Shown one piece after another: positions 32,411 to 41,583 of a stretch of DNA of 41,655 nt (within the stretch, counting starts at the first letter, position 1; the number at the start of each line of letters is the position of its first letter). This stretch comes from Planctomycetota bacterium (GTDB taxonomy: Bacteria > Planctomycetota > UBA1135 > UBA2386), in NCBI GenBank assembly GCA_016794035.1, contig JAEUHS010000034.1, positions 1-41,655 of the forward strand. The letters are read 5' to 3'. The position numbers and the translations under genes are program-made. The notes under the pieces are model-generated. The model was not told where the DNA came from. It ran no database searches and saw nothing but the letters and a program-made list of their open reading frames with translations.

Positions 32411-33895
32411 TCAGCCCTGCTGCAGACCGCGCACCATCTCGTCGAAGCTGTCGCGGTAGACGCGGCCGTCGTGCAGCTGCTCGCGCGCGACCATCGCGTT
32501 CTGGTGCAGGCCCTCGAGCACGAACTCCATCGCGGCCGTCAGCTCCTCGTCGCCCTCGGGGTGCAGCAGTTCGACCGTCAGCTCACGCAGGCCGTCGACC
32601 GCCGCCAGCCGTTGCCGCAGCTCGGCGGGCGCCAGGTCGTCGGGAACGTCGACGAAGCCGCCGTTCTGGAAGTGCGCGAGCACGCCGTCGAAGCGATCCA
32701 TGTCGCGCTTGCTCGCCTTCTCGATCCGGCTCGGCCCCGGCGCGATGTCGTCGAACACCACCTTCAGCGCCTTGCCGATCAGGTGCTGGGCGACCTTCGC
32801 CGCGCCCTCGCGTTCGCCCTCGTAGACCAGCTCGACCTTGCCGTGGATCGCGCTGCCGGCGCCGAGCAGGTCCGCGGTGCGCGCGACGACGCGTTTGCTG
32901 CCGGTCGACAGCGCACGCCGTTCGGCGTTGGAGACCACGCTCTCGTACAGCGCGATCGACAGCCGCGCGCTGACGCCCGAACTCTGGTCGACGAACTCGC
33001 TGGCCCGGCCCTGGATCGCGACCTCCTCGATCGCGCGCCGCAGCCACGGCGGCGTGCGCACCTCCACCGACGCGCCGCGGTCGACCCAGCTCTCCTGGTC
33101 GGTGATCGCCTGCGCGTCGGCGAGCTGCTTCGGATAGTGCGTCAGGATCTGCGCCGCGATGCGGTCGCGCAGCGGCGTGATGATCGAACCGCGGTGCGTG
33201 TAGTCCTCGGGGTTCGCCGAGAAGCACAACGCGACGTCGAGGTCGAGCCGCAGCGGGAAGCCGCGGATCTGCACGTCGCCCTCCTCGAGGATGTTCAGCA
33301 GGCCGACCTGGATGCGCGGCGGCAGGTCGGGCAGCTCGTTGATCGCGAAGATGCCGCGGTTGCTGCGCGGCAGCAGGCCGAAGTGCACGACCTCGGGATC
33401 GGCGAGGCTGGTCCTGCGCGCGGCGGCCTTGATCGGGTCGAGGTCGCCGATCAGGTCGGCGATCGTCACGTCCGGCGTCGCCAGCTTCTCGTGGTAGCGC
33501 TGCTCGCGCGCGATCCAGGTGATGCGCGTGGCGTCCCCCTCGTGTTCGATGCGGGCGCGGCACGCCGCACAGATCGGGCGCAGCGGATCGTCGCGGACCT
33601 CGCAGCCCGCGAGCGCCGGGATCGCCTCGTCGAGCAGCGACGTCAGGCTGCGCAGGATGCGCGTCTTCGCCTGGCCGCGCAGGCCGAGCAGGATGAAGTC
33701 GTGCTGCGACAGGATCGCGTTCTGCACGTCGCGCAGCACCGTGCGGTCGTAGCCGACGATGCCCGGGAACAGCGGCGTCCGGTTCGCCAGCGCGGCGATC
33801 AGGTTGTCGCGCAGCTCCTGCTTGACGCGCCGGCCGCGCCAGCCGGACTGTCGCAGTTCACCGAGCGTCGCGGGTCTGGGATTGGATGGCTTCAC
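32411..33895 (-). CDS. MoxR/Mg-chelatase-type AAA+ ATPase
   Basis: A 494-residue ATPase. Walker A is the variant GLRGQAKT at 71-78. The Walker B region reads GIFAINELPDL, with Asn in place of the usual Asp before the catalytic Glu. Sensor and arginine-finger segments follow (CFSANPEDYTHRGSIITPLRDR). Between Walker A and B is an insert with three cysteines (GCEV, then CAAC) that could bind a metal. The C-terminal ~200 residues are helical (VDQSSGVSARLSIALYESV and beyond), as in Mg-chelatase I-type proteins. It pairs with the VWA protein 4 nt downstream. The start GTG 33895 was chosen because a TAAGCT box ends 7 nt before it and upstream translation is Arg/Pro-rich noise. Confidence 0.9.
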   Translation of the reverse strand: MKPSNPRPATLGELRQSGWRGRRVKQELRDNLIAALANRTPLFPGIVGYDRTVLRDVQNAILSQHDFILLGLRGQAKTRILRSLTSLLDEAIPALAGCEVRDDPLRPICAACRARIEHEGDATRITWIAREQRYHEKLATPDVTIADLIGDLDPIKAAARRTSLADPEVVHFGLLPRSNRGIFAINELPDLPPRIQVGLLNILEEGDVQIRGFPLRLDLDVALCFSANPEDYTHRGSIITPLRDRIAAQILTHYPKQLADAQAITDQESWVDRGASVEVRTPPWLRRAIEEVAIQGRASEFVDQSSGVSARLSIALYESVVSNAERRALSTGSKRVVARTADLLGAGSAIHGKVELVYEGEREGAAKVAQHLIGKALKVVFDDIAPGPSRIEKASKRDMDRFDGVLAHFQNGGFVDVPDDLAPAELRQRLAAVDGLRELTVELLHPEGDEELTAAMEFVLEGLHQNAMVAREQLHDGRVYRDSFDEMVRGLQQG

Positions 33896-33902
33896 GCGCC
33901 CG

Positions 33903-33908
33903 AGCTTA
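33903..33908 (-). promoter_or_regulatory. -10 box (TAAGCT) of the MoxR-VWA operon
   Basis: TAAGCT reads leftward from 33908 to 33903, 7 nt before GTG 33895, again implying a leaderless mRNA. The remaining 33909-34073 carries only the divergent promoter of the DUF3857 gene. Confidence 0.45.
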
Positions 33909-34061
33909 GCAGCGCGCGACGCCGACACGGTCACGGGCCGTTCGCGGCGCGGCGGTCCGGACCGACCGAGCGCGGCGGTCGACGCGCCGGGCTCGGCCCG
34001 GACAGCGCACCGGCGCGGCCCAGGTTCGCGCCCAGGCATGGCCAGGACCGGCCCGCTTCGT

Positions 34062-34067
34062 TACACA
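34062..34067 (+). promoter_or_regulatory. Possible -10 box (TACACA) of the DUF3857 operon
   Basis: TACACA at 34062-34067 lies 6 nt before GTG 34074. It deviates from TANNNT at the last position, so this is a weaker call than the other boxes. Confidence 0.25.
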
Positions 34068-34073
34068 GTACCT

Positions 34074-37000
34074 GTGCACACGCTGTCGCTGCGGAAGCTG
34101 AGTCTGTTCGTGCTGGCCTGGTTCGCGGCGATCTGCACGGCGCCGCCGACCGCCGCCCAGTCGCCGGCGGCCCAGTCGCCGGCGGCCCAGTCGCCGGCCG
34201 CCACCCTGCCGGAGGCGGCGGCGCTGACCGCCAAGGCCCGCGGCGACTACCCGGCCGCGTGCCGCGAGTTCGCCCGGCTGCTGGCCGCCGACACGGCATC
34301 CCCCACCGCGGACCCGGCCGCCGCCGCGCACGCGGAGTACTGCGCGCTGATGATGCTGCTGTTGCTGAGCGACGGCCCCGACCCGGCGACGACGGCCGCC
34401 GTCGCCGCGGCGCGCGAGGCGCCGCAGGCGCGGCTGCGGCCGGCGCTGAGGAGCCGCCTCGGCGCGCTGCTGCTGCACGCGCGGCACGAGCACGGCGGCG
34501 AACTCGAGGACCTGGCCGCCGAGCTGGGCGTGATCCGTTCGCTGTGGATCTGCGGGCCGTTCGCCAACGAACGCGGCGCCGGCTATCGCACCGCGCACGA
34601 GCCCGAGACGCGCTTCGACGCCGGGGCGATCTACGACGGCAAGCTGCGGCCGGTGGCCTGGCGGCCGCTGGCGGCGCAGCCGCCGGACGGCTGCTTCGCG
34701 CTCGACGGTGCGCTGCGGCCGAACACGCAGTGCATGGCCTACGTCGCCACCGCGGTGATCGCCGAGCAGGAACAGTCGGCCGCGCTGTGGCTCGGCAGCA
34801 CCGGCGCCGTCAAGGTGTTCTGCAACGGCGTCGAGGTGTTCGCGCGCGACGTCGAACGCGAATGGCACTACGACCAGGACGCGGTGGCGCTGTCCTTGCG
34901 CGCCGGTCCCAACCTGCTGGTCGTCAAGGCCTGCCACCAGGAGGGCGCCGACTTCGACCTCGGTCTGCGTCTGACCGCCTGCGACGGGGCGCCGCTGGCC
35001 GGCGTGCGCTGCAGCGACGACGCGGCGGATCTCGCCGCCGCCAGCGACCTGCCGCCACCGGACCTCGCCGCGCCGCCGACCATCGACGACAACGCGCGCA
35101 GCCACTACGCCGCCGCGGCGGCGGCCGGCGACGCCGCCGCCGCGCTGCGCCTGTGCGCGCTGCTGACGCACGAGCACGTCGACGGCGACCTCGACCCGCG
35201 GCCGAAGCGCCTCGCCGAGCAGGCGGTGGCCGGCCTGGCCGACTGCGCCGAGGCGGCGTTCCTGCGCTACTGGACGCGCCCGCGGCTGGTTCGGAGCAGC
35301 GGCGACCGCGACGAGAACCCGCAGCGGCGCGACCTGGCCGAGGTGCTGCGGCGTGATCCGGAGCACCTCGAAGCCCGGCTGCTGCTCGCCTGGCGCGACC
35401 TGCAGGGCAGCAACCTGCCGCATCGCGCCGAGCTGCTGGCGCGCGAAGCGGCCGTCGCCCGGCCGGACGATGCGGCCACCCAGCTCGTGCTGTCCGTGGC
35501 GCTGCAGCGACTCGGCCTCGGCGCCCTCGGCGATCGGGCGATCGAGTCGGTCGCGGACCAGGCGTCCCTCGGCGACAACACGCTGCGCCAGCTGATGCAC
35601 ACGCGCATCGAGAACGGCGAACTGCCGGCCGCGGCCGTCGCCGGCGAACGCCTGCTGCGGCAGTCGGCGCAGGTACCCGACCGGCTCGCGGTCGTGCACC
35701 TGTGGCTGCGGCTCGGGCAGCACGATCGCGCCGTCGCGCTGCTGCACGATGCGATCGCGCGCTGGCCCCTGGCGCGCGATCCGCGGGCCGTGCTCGCCGA
35801 CCTGCTGGCCGCCGCGGGCGACCTCGAAGGCGCCCTGCGGACCTGGACCGAGTGGCTGCAGGTCTGTCCCGAGGACGACCAGGCCCTGCTGTCGGTCGCC
35901 GGCCTGCACGCGCTGCGCGGCGACCGCGAACGGCAGACCGAGGTGCTGCGCGCCGCCGTCGAACTGAACCCGAACCTGGCCAACGAGCAGCGCTACCTCG
36001 AGTACCTGACCCGCGACGAGGCGCCGTTCCATCGCCCGTTCGAGCTCGACGGCGACGCGGTGATCGCCGCCGATCCCGGGCCGCCCGACGACGCCGGGAG
36101 CAGCCAGGACCCGCTCTACCACCTGCTGCGCCAGCGCGTGATCAAGGCGTTCGCCAACGGCACCACCAGCGAGTACCTGCACGTGATCACCCGCGTGCTG
36201 AGCGAGGAGGGCGCGCGGCGGTTCCAGAACTGGCGTCTGCCGTACCGCTACGGCGCGCAGCGCGGTCGCCTGCTGTCGTGCACCGTGCACCATCGCGACG
36301 GCACGATCGAACGTCCCGAGCTGCGCGGCCCGACCGTGGCGATCCGGTCGCTGCAGCCCGGCGACACGGTCGAGATCCGCGGCCGCATCGACGACCTCGC
36401 GCCGACGTTCTTCGGCAGCTACTTCGGCCTGCAGCACGTGTTCGCCAGCCCCGACGGCGCGCCGCTGCGGCGATCGCTGCTGACCGTGATCGCCACCGCG
36501 GGCCGCGACTACCGCTGGCAGGCGGCGAACGGCGCGCCGGAGCCCCGGCGCGAACCGCTGGCCGCGGGTGACGCGCGCTACGACTGGGAGCTGCGCGATC
36601 TGCCGCGCGACGAGCCGGAGATCGCGCGACCCGGCGCCCAGGAACGGCTGGCGCTGGTGCGCATGACGACCTACCGCGACTGGGACCAGTTCGCCGACTG
36701 GTGGTGGCACCTGATCGAGAAGCAGATCGACGTCTCGCCGGCCATGCGCGACAAGGTGCGCGAGCTGTGCGCCGACGCCCGCACGCCGGCCGAGCGCGTC
36801 GACGCGATCTACCGCTTCGTCACCACCGACGTGCGCTACGAGGCGTGGGAGTTCGGCGTGCACGGCTACAAGCCGTACAACACGTCGGTGATCTTCGAGC
36901 GCCGCCACGGCGACTGCAAGGACAAGGCGCTGCTGCTGTGTGCGCTGCTGCGCGAGGTCTCGATCGTCGCGCGGCCGGTGCTGATCTTCGCCGATCCGCG

Positions 37001-37859
37001 CCGCAGCGAGGACGACCTCAGCCTCGCGCTGGTCGACCACTTCAACCACTGCATCGCCTGGCTGCCGGCGCAGGACGGCCTCGAGGCGCGCTTCCTCGAC
37101 GGCACCGCCAACCTGCATCCTGTCGACACGCTGCCGGAGATGGACCAGGGCGCGCACGTGCTGGTGGTCGAACCGGACGGCGCCGCGCTGCAGCGGGTGC
37201 CGTGGACCACGGCCGCCCGCAACGTCGACGTCGAGCAGTTCGCGATCGATCTGAACGCCGACGGCAGCGCCGCGGTCGAGCTGGTGCAACGGCCGCTCGG
37301 CAACGCCGCGGTGGCGCTGCGGCGCGAGCTGACCGAGGCGCCGGCGGCGCTGCGCAAGCAGCTCGAACAGCGCCTGCTGCACCGGTTCGGCAAGTGCCGC
37401 ATCGACGCGCTCGAGCCGAGCGACGGCGCCGACCTGACCACGCCCGCGCAGCTGAGCCTGCGCTTCACGGCCACCGAGCTCGCGCGCCGCCAGGGCGCCA
37501 CGCTGCAGCTGCAGGGCGGCTTCGACAACCGCGGCCTGCAGGCGCTGACCGCGGCCCCCGAACGCACGACGCCGCTGCTGCTCGGCGTGCCGCACGGCCA
37601 GCACCAGGTCCTGCGCATCGCGCTGCCGCGCGGCATGCGCGTCGGCCAGCTGCCGCCACCGACCCACCTCGAACAACCGTTCGGTACGTTCGCGCTCGAG
37701 TGGCGCCAGCAGGGCGACCGCATCGTCGTCGAACGCGACCTGCGGCTGTCGGCGCCGCGCATCCTGCCGGCCGACTACGCCGCGTTCCGCGCCTTCACCG
37801 CCGCCGTGCAGGACGCCGACGGCGCCCGCCTGGTCGTCGAAGCCGAGGAGTCCCGCTGA
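34074..37859 (+). CDS. Secreted DUF3857/transglutaminase-like protein with intact triad
   Basis: A 1261-residue exported protein. The signal peptide (about 1-28, LSLFVLAWFAAICTA) is followed by an AQSPA repeat. A beta-rich domain (ALWLGSTGAVKVFCNGVEVF) is of the carbohydrate- or ligand-binding type. A TPR-like helical region spans about 340-660. DUF3857 follows (VIKAFANGTTSEYLHVITRV). The transglutaminase-like core has Cys948 in HGDCKDKALLL, His992 in FNHCIAW and Asp1009 in FLDGTANLHP. A C-terminal beta domain ends the protein. The intact Cys-His-Asp set suggests a peptidase or transamidase acting outside the cytoplasm. The start GTG 34074 follows TTACACAGT by a few bases; in-frame ATG 34038 adds 12 residues. 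It is coupled to the next gene through TGATG. Confidence 0.85.
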   Translation: MHTLSLRKLSLFVLAWFAAICTAPPTAAQSPAAQSPAAQSPAATLPEAAALTAKARGDYPAACREFARLLAADTASPTADPAAAAHAEYCALMMLLLLSDGPDPATTAAVAAAREAPQARLRPALRSRLGALLLHARHEHGGELEDLAAELGVIRSLWICGPFANERGAGYRTAHEPETRFDAGAIYDGKLRPVAWRPLAAQPPDGCFALDGALRPNTQCMAYVATAVIAEQEQSAALWLGSTGAVKVFCNGVEVFARDVEREWHYDQDAVALSLRAGPNLLVVKACHQEGADFDLGLRLTACDGAPLAGVRCSDDAADLAAASDLPPPDLAAPPTIDDNARSHYAAAAAAGDAAAALRLCALLTHEHVDGDLDPRPKRLAEQAVAGLADCAEAAFLRYWTRPRLVRSSGDRDENPQRRDLAEVLRRDPEHLEARLLLAWRDLQGSNLPHRAELLAREAAVARPDDAATQLVLSVALQRLGLGALGDRAIESVADQASLGDNTLRQLMHTRIENGELPAAAVAGERLLRQSAQVPDRLAVVHLWLRLGQHDRAVALLHDAIARWPLARDPRAVLADLLAAAGDLEGALRTWTEWLQVCPEDDQALLSVAGLHALRGDRERQTEVLRAAVELNPNLANEQRYLEYLTRDEAPFHRPFELDGDAVIAADPGPPDDAGSSQDPLYHLLRQRVIKAFANGTTSEYLHVITRVLSEEGARRFQNWRLPYRYGAQRGRLLSCTVHHRDGTIERPELRGPTVAIRSLQPGDTVEIRGRIDDLAPTFFGSYFGLQHVFASPDGAPLRRSLLTVIATAGRDYRWQAANGAPEPRREPLAAGDARYDWELRDLPRDEPEIARPGAQERLALVRMTTYRDWDQFADWWWHLIEKQIDVSPAMRDKVRELCADARTPAERVDAIYRFVTTDVRYEAWEFGVHGYKPYNTSVIFERRHGDCKDKALLLCALLREVSIVARPVLIFADPRRSEDDLSLALVDHFNHCIAWLPAQDGLEARFLDGTANLHPVDTLPEMDQGAHVLVVEPDGAALQRVPWTTAARNVDVEQFAIDLNADGSAAVELVQRPLGNAAVALRRELTEAPAALRKQLEQRLLHRFGKCRIDALEPSDGADLTTPAQLSLRFTATELARRQGATLQLQGGFDNRGLQALTAAPERTTPLLLGVPHGQHQVLRIALPRGMRVGQLPPPTHLEQPFGTFALEWRQQGDRIVVERDLRLSAPRILPADYAAFRAFTAAVQDADGARLVVEAEESR
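34155..34199 (+). repeat. Three 15-bp direct repeats at the mature N-terminus
   Basis: GCCCAGTCGCCGGCG is repeated three times without gaps (last base of unit 3 differs). It encodes AQSPA units immediately after the signal peptide of the DUF3857 protein. Each unit recreates an Ala-Ala-Gln step that resembles the cleavage site. Confidence 0.9.
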
Positions 37860-40800
37860 TGCGCGCCGGCGCCACCGTCGTCGTGTCCGTGCTGCTGCTC
37901 GCCCAGGCCACCCGCGCCCAGGCGCCGGCCGCCGCGGGCACGTTCGCGCGCGCGTACCTGAACGTCGTCGCGCCCGCCGTCGACGATCCGGACGCCATCG
38001 CCCGCGACGCGCTGACGGCGCTGGCCGACTGCCGCAGCGCCGGCTACGCGGCCCGCCTCGTCGGCCTGCTCGCCGGCGAACGCGAACGGCTGCAGCGACC
38101 CGCCGAGCTGCTGCCCGCGGTCGACGCACTGCTGGCCGCCGACGACCTGCACGGGCTGCTGCTGAGCCAGCTGCGCTGGTATCGGTACCATCTGCTGCTG
38201 GCGGCCGCGCGCCCCGCCGACGCCGCGCGCGTCGATCCGTGCGCCGGCCTGCCGCGCAGCTACCTGTGCGTCGGCCCGTTCGGCGGCGCCGCGGACCACT
38301 TCCTCGGCGTGGCGTTCGCGCCGGAGCTGCAGCCGTGGGCCGACGCTGCCGTGTTCGCCAGCGAGCAGGGACCACGCCGCGCGCGCGTGGCGGCGCTGGG
38401 CATCGCGGTGTCGGCGCCCGACCCCGCCGATCCGGCCGAGCCGCGCGACGGCTGCTACTACGCGCTGCATCGCGTCGAGGCCGCGAACGAGACACAGTGC
38501 TACCTGGCGCTCTGGTCGCGCGGCGCGCTCGAGGTGTTCGTCAACGGCACGGCGGTCGCCGCGCTCGACCCGATCGACGACGGCTGCAACGACCACACGG
38601 TGCCGGTCGCGCTCGCGGCCGGCGTCAACCACGTGCTGGTCAAGACCTGCACGCGCGACCAGCGCACCTTCGAGCTGCGCTACGTCGATGCGCGTTGGCG
38701 CCCGCAGCCGGGACTGCGCGACGTGCCGGCGGGCGCGCCGCTGGCGCCGATGCCGGCCGCGATCGCGGCCGCGCTGCCGCCGTTCCCGAGCCCCGAACAG
38801 GAGCTGCGCTCGGCGCTGGCCGCCGCCACCGCCGCCCAACGCATCGATCTGCAGCTCGCGCTCGGCCTGACGTCCGAGCAGTTCGGCCCGCGCGAGGAGC
38901 CGCTGCTGCAGATCACCGATCTCGTGCCGACCGACCCGCAGCGACAGCTGGCGGCCGCGGTGCTCTGGCGCCGCATCGACCCGGTGCCCGAGGAGATCCG
39001 CAACGCCAGGGCCCGCGCGCTCGAAGAGGCCGCCGCCCGCCAGCTCGACGACTCCTGCTGGGCGATGTTGCGCGCCACCGTCGGCCTGCTCGAAGAAGGG
39101 GACCGCCGCGAGGAAGCGCTCGATCGCCTGTGGCGCGCGGTCGACGCCGGCCGCGCCGGGCCGGCGACGTTCCGGCTGCTGGCCGGCGTCGCCGATCGCG
39201 CCAAGTTCGCGCCGGAACGGCGGCCGTTGCTCGACCGCTGGCGCCAGGCGCTGCCGAACGATCCCGAGCCGCGCATCGCCCTGGCGCGCGATTGGTATCG
39301 CGCCGGCGCCACGGCCGAGGCCGCCGCGATCGGCGCCGAGGCGATCCGCCTGCGCCCGGACCTGCTCGACAACCTCGGCGCCGCCTGGCGGCCGGCGATC
39401 GATCGCGGCGACGTCGCGACGGCGAGCGAGCTGTGTCGGCTGGCGATGCCGCCGGAGCTGTACACCGCCGACGCAGGCCTGCAACCGCTGCTCTGGCAGG
39501 TCGCCAACGCGCAGCGCGACGCCGACCCCGACCGCTTCGCCGAGCTGCTGGGCCAGGTGGTCGCCCACCCGCAGGCCAATGCCGGCCGCCTGCGCCACGC
39601 CGCCGACCAGCTGCTGCAGCGCGGTCTGGTGGCGCCCGCGATCGCCGCCTACGCGGCCGCGCTCCAGCGCGCGCCGGACGAACTTCGAGTGCGCCGGACG
39701 CTGTGCCGCCTGCGCGGCGAGCCGGAGCCCGGCAGCGACTTCGCCCGCTTCCGCCGCGACGGCGATGCCGCGATCGCCGCGTTCACCGCCGGCGAGCGCG
39801 AGGCCAGCGCGCCGGCGACGACCTTGATCGACCAGCGCATCGTCGAGGTGTTCGCCGACGGCTCGCGGCTGACCGAGGTGCACGAGCTGCGGCGTCTCAA
39901 CGATCCGAGCGCCGTCGAGCAGTACGGCGACGCCAGCGCACCGGCGCGGGCCGACGAGGTCCTGCTGTTGCGGACGATCGCGCCCGACGGCCAGGAGTTC
40001 GTGCCGGTGCGCATCAAGGAGGGCTACACGATGCCGCGGCTCGAACCGGGTGCGTTCGTCGAGTGGCGCTACCGGGACTTCGAGTCGGCGCCCGCGGACG
40101 GCGCGCTCGCGGTGCCCGAGTTCCTGTTCGCCTCCGCCAACGAACACCTGCTGCTGTCGGAACTGGTGGTGATCCAGCCACAGGGCGCTGCGCTCGAACT
40201 GCGCAGCCGCAACTTCGCCGGCGATCCCGAACGCGTCGACCTCGGCGACGGTCGCGAGGCCCGCCGCTACACGGTGCACGATTCGCTGCGACTGCAGCAG
40301 GAGAACGCGATGCCGGCGTTCGCCGACCTCGTGCCGGTCGTCGCCGGCGGCAGGGACGGCGAGGCGGCGGCGGCGCTGCGACAGCACCGGCACAACGTGC
40401 TCGCGGCCGCCCAGCCGACGCCGCCGATCCGCGCCGAGGTCGCCGCGCTGCTCGAGGGCGTCACCGACCCGACGGCCCAGCTGCGGGCGCTGCACGCGTT
40501 CTGCCAGCGCGACATCACACCGGCCCAGAGCCGCTCGGCGACCGAGACCCTGATGCGCAAGAAGGGCAACCCGACCGATCTGCTGCTGGCGATGCTGCGC
40601 ACCGCCGACTTCGAACTCGAACCCGCGCTGTGCGAGAGCATCCGCCAGGAGCTGATCACCGGCGAAGGCGCGCTGTTCTACGACCCCGAGGCGTTCTTCG
40701 ACGACCGCTGTGTGCGGGTGCAGAAACCGGGCCTCGCACCGACGTGGGTGTTCTACGGCACGCCGCGGCACTATCCGGCCGGCGCCGTCCCACCACAACG

Positions 40801-41500
40801 CGCCCGTGGTGGCGCGCTGGTATGGACCGACGCCGGCATCGAGGCGACGTCGCTGCCGGGCAGCGACGAGCACCAGCAGCACCTCGAAGTGCAGGCGACG
40901 GGCACCCTGCAGCGCGACGGCATCGAGATCGAGGCCACCGTCACGATGCGCGGCGACGAGGGCTTCCGCGCCGCCGAGTACTTCCTGCGCCAGCCGGCCA
41001 ACACGCGGCGCCAGTTCGCGCGCCAGTTCGCGCAGGGCGTGTGGAGCGGCTGGCAGGTGCAGCAGGCCGAGCTCGACCGGCTCGAGGCCGGTCGCCCGGT
41101 CTCGGTCCGCGCGACGCTGCGCCGGCGCGGCCCCCAGGCCGACGGCGACCGCCTGCTGCTGTCGATGCCGCTGCCGTCGAGCCGCTTCCTGGCGATGGCC
41201 GGCGCGCGCCCCGACCGACAGGTGCCGATGCGGCTCACCAGCGACGTGCTGCTGGCGTGGGACCTGCGCCTCGAACTCGGCGACCTGCATCTGACCGAAC
41301 TGCCGCCGCCGGTGACGCTGCAGTCCGGGCCGCTGGTGTTCGTGCAGGAACTGCGACGCGAGGGCACCGCGCTGGTGCTGCGCCGCCGCGCGACCATGGG
41401 CGCCGGCACGATCGCGGTCGCGAAACTCGGCGACTGGATGCAGCTGCTGCAGCAGGTCGAGCGCGCCGAGGACCAGAGCCTGGGGTTCCGGGTCGAGTAA
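37859..41500 (+). CDS. Secreted DUF3857/transglutaminase-like paralogue lacking the catalytic cysteine
   Basis: A 1213-residue exported protein with the same order of parts as its upstream neighbour. The signal peptide (about 1-21, ATVVVSVLLLAQATRAQA) is followed by a beta-rich region (SYLCVGPFGG, then ALEVFVNGTAVAAL). TPR-like helices span about 330-640. DUF3857 follows (TLIDQRIVEVFADGSRLTEVH, near 655). A transglutaminase-like fold follows in which the active-site segment reads KKGNPTDLLLAML, placing Pro905 where the neighbour has its Cys. It is therefore expected to be inactive as a cysteine enzyme and may bind substrate or its partner. Its ATG overlaps the preceding stop (TGATG). A repeat copy lies 15 nt after its stop. 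Confidence 0.83.
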   Translation: MRAGATVVVSVLLLAQATRAQAPAAAGTFARAYLNVVAPAVDDPDAIARDALTALADCRSAGYAARLVGLLAGERERLQRPAELLPAVDALLAADDLHGLLLSQLRWYRYHLLLAAARPADAARVDPCAGLPRSYLCVGPFGGAADHFLGVAFAPELQPWADAAVFASEQGPRRARVAALGIAVSAPDPADPAEPRDGCYYALHRVEAANETQCYLALWSRGALEVFVNGTAVAALDPIDDGCNDHTVPVALAAGVNHVLVKTCTRDQRTFELRYVDARWRPQPGLRDVPAGAPLAPMPAAIAAALPPFPSPEQELRSALAAATAAQRIDLQLALGLTSEQFGPREEPLLQITDLVPTDPQRQLAAAVLWRRIDPVPEEIRNARARALEEAAARQLDDSCWAMLRATVGLLEEGDRREEALDRLWRAVDAGRAGPATFRLLAGVADRAKFAPERRPLLDRWRQALPNDPEPRIALARDWYRAGATAEAAAIGAEAIRLRPDLLDNLGAAWRPAIDRGDVATASELCRLAMPPELYTADAGLQPLLWQVANAQRDADPDRFAELLGQVVAHPQANAGRLRHAADQLLQRGLVAPAIAAYAAALQRAPDELRVRRTLCRLRGEPEPGSDFARFRRDGDAAIAAFTAGEREASAPATTLIDQRIVEVFADGSRLTEVHELRRLNDPSAVEQYGDASAPARADEVLLLRTIAPDGQEFVPVRIKEGYTMPRLEPGAFVEWRYRDFESAPADGALAVPEFLFASANEHLLLSELVVIQPQGAALELRSRNFAGDPERVDLGDGREARRYTVHDSLRLQQENAMPAFADLVPVVAGGRDGEAAAALRQHRHNVLAAAQPTPPIRAEVAALLEGVTDPTAQLRALHAFCQRDITPAQSRSATETLMRKKGNPTDLLLAMLRTADFELEPALCESIRQELITGEGALFYDPEAFFDDRCVRVQKPGLAPTWVFYGTPRHYPAGAVPPQRARGGALVWTDAGIEATSLPGSDEHQQHLEVQATGTLQRDGIEIEATVTMRGDEGFRAAEYFLRQPANTRRQFARQFAQGVWSGWQVQQAELDRLEAGRPVSVRATLRRRGPQADGDRLLLSMPLPSSRFLAMAGARPDRQVPMRLTSDVLLAWDLRLELGDLHLTELPPPVTLQSGPLVFVQELRREGTALVLRRRATMGAGTIAVAKLGDWMQLLQQVERAEDQSLGFRVE

Positions 41501-41515
41501 CCGCGCCCGCCCGTA

Positions 41516-41554
41516 GGAACTGATGACTTGCGTGCAGCTCCTTGGCCGAGGGCG
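41516..41554 (+). repeat. Half copy (left arm plus loop start) of the dispersed hairpin repeat
   Basis: Thirty-nine bases match 4391-4429 with a single difference. That difference is a C that would restore perfect pairing with the right arm seen at 4454-4478. The right arm itself is absent here. It begins 15 nt after the DUF3857 paralogue stop, in the same orientation relative to the upstream gene as copy A. A small hairpin (CGGAA tgagtc TTCCG, 41568-41583) follows. Confidence 0.75.
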
Positions 41555-41583
41555 TCAGGAAGGCCGTCGGAATGAGTCTTCCG

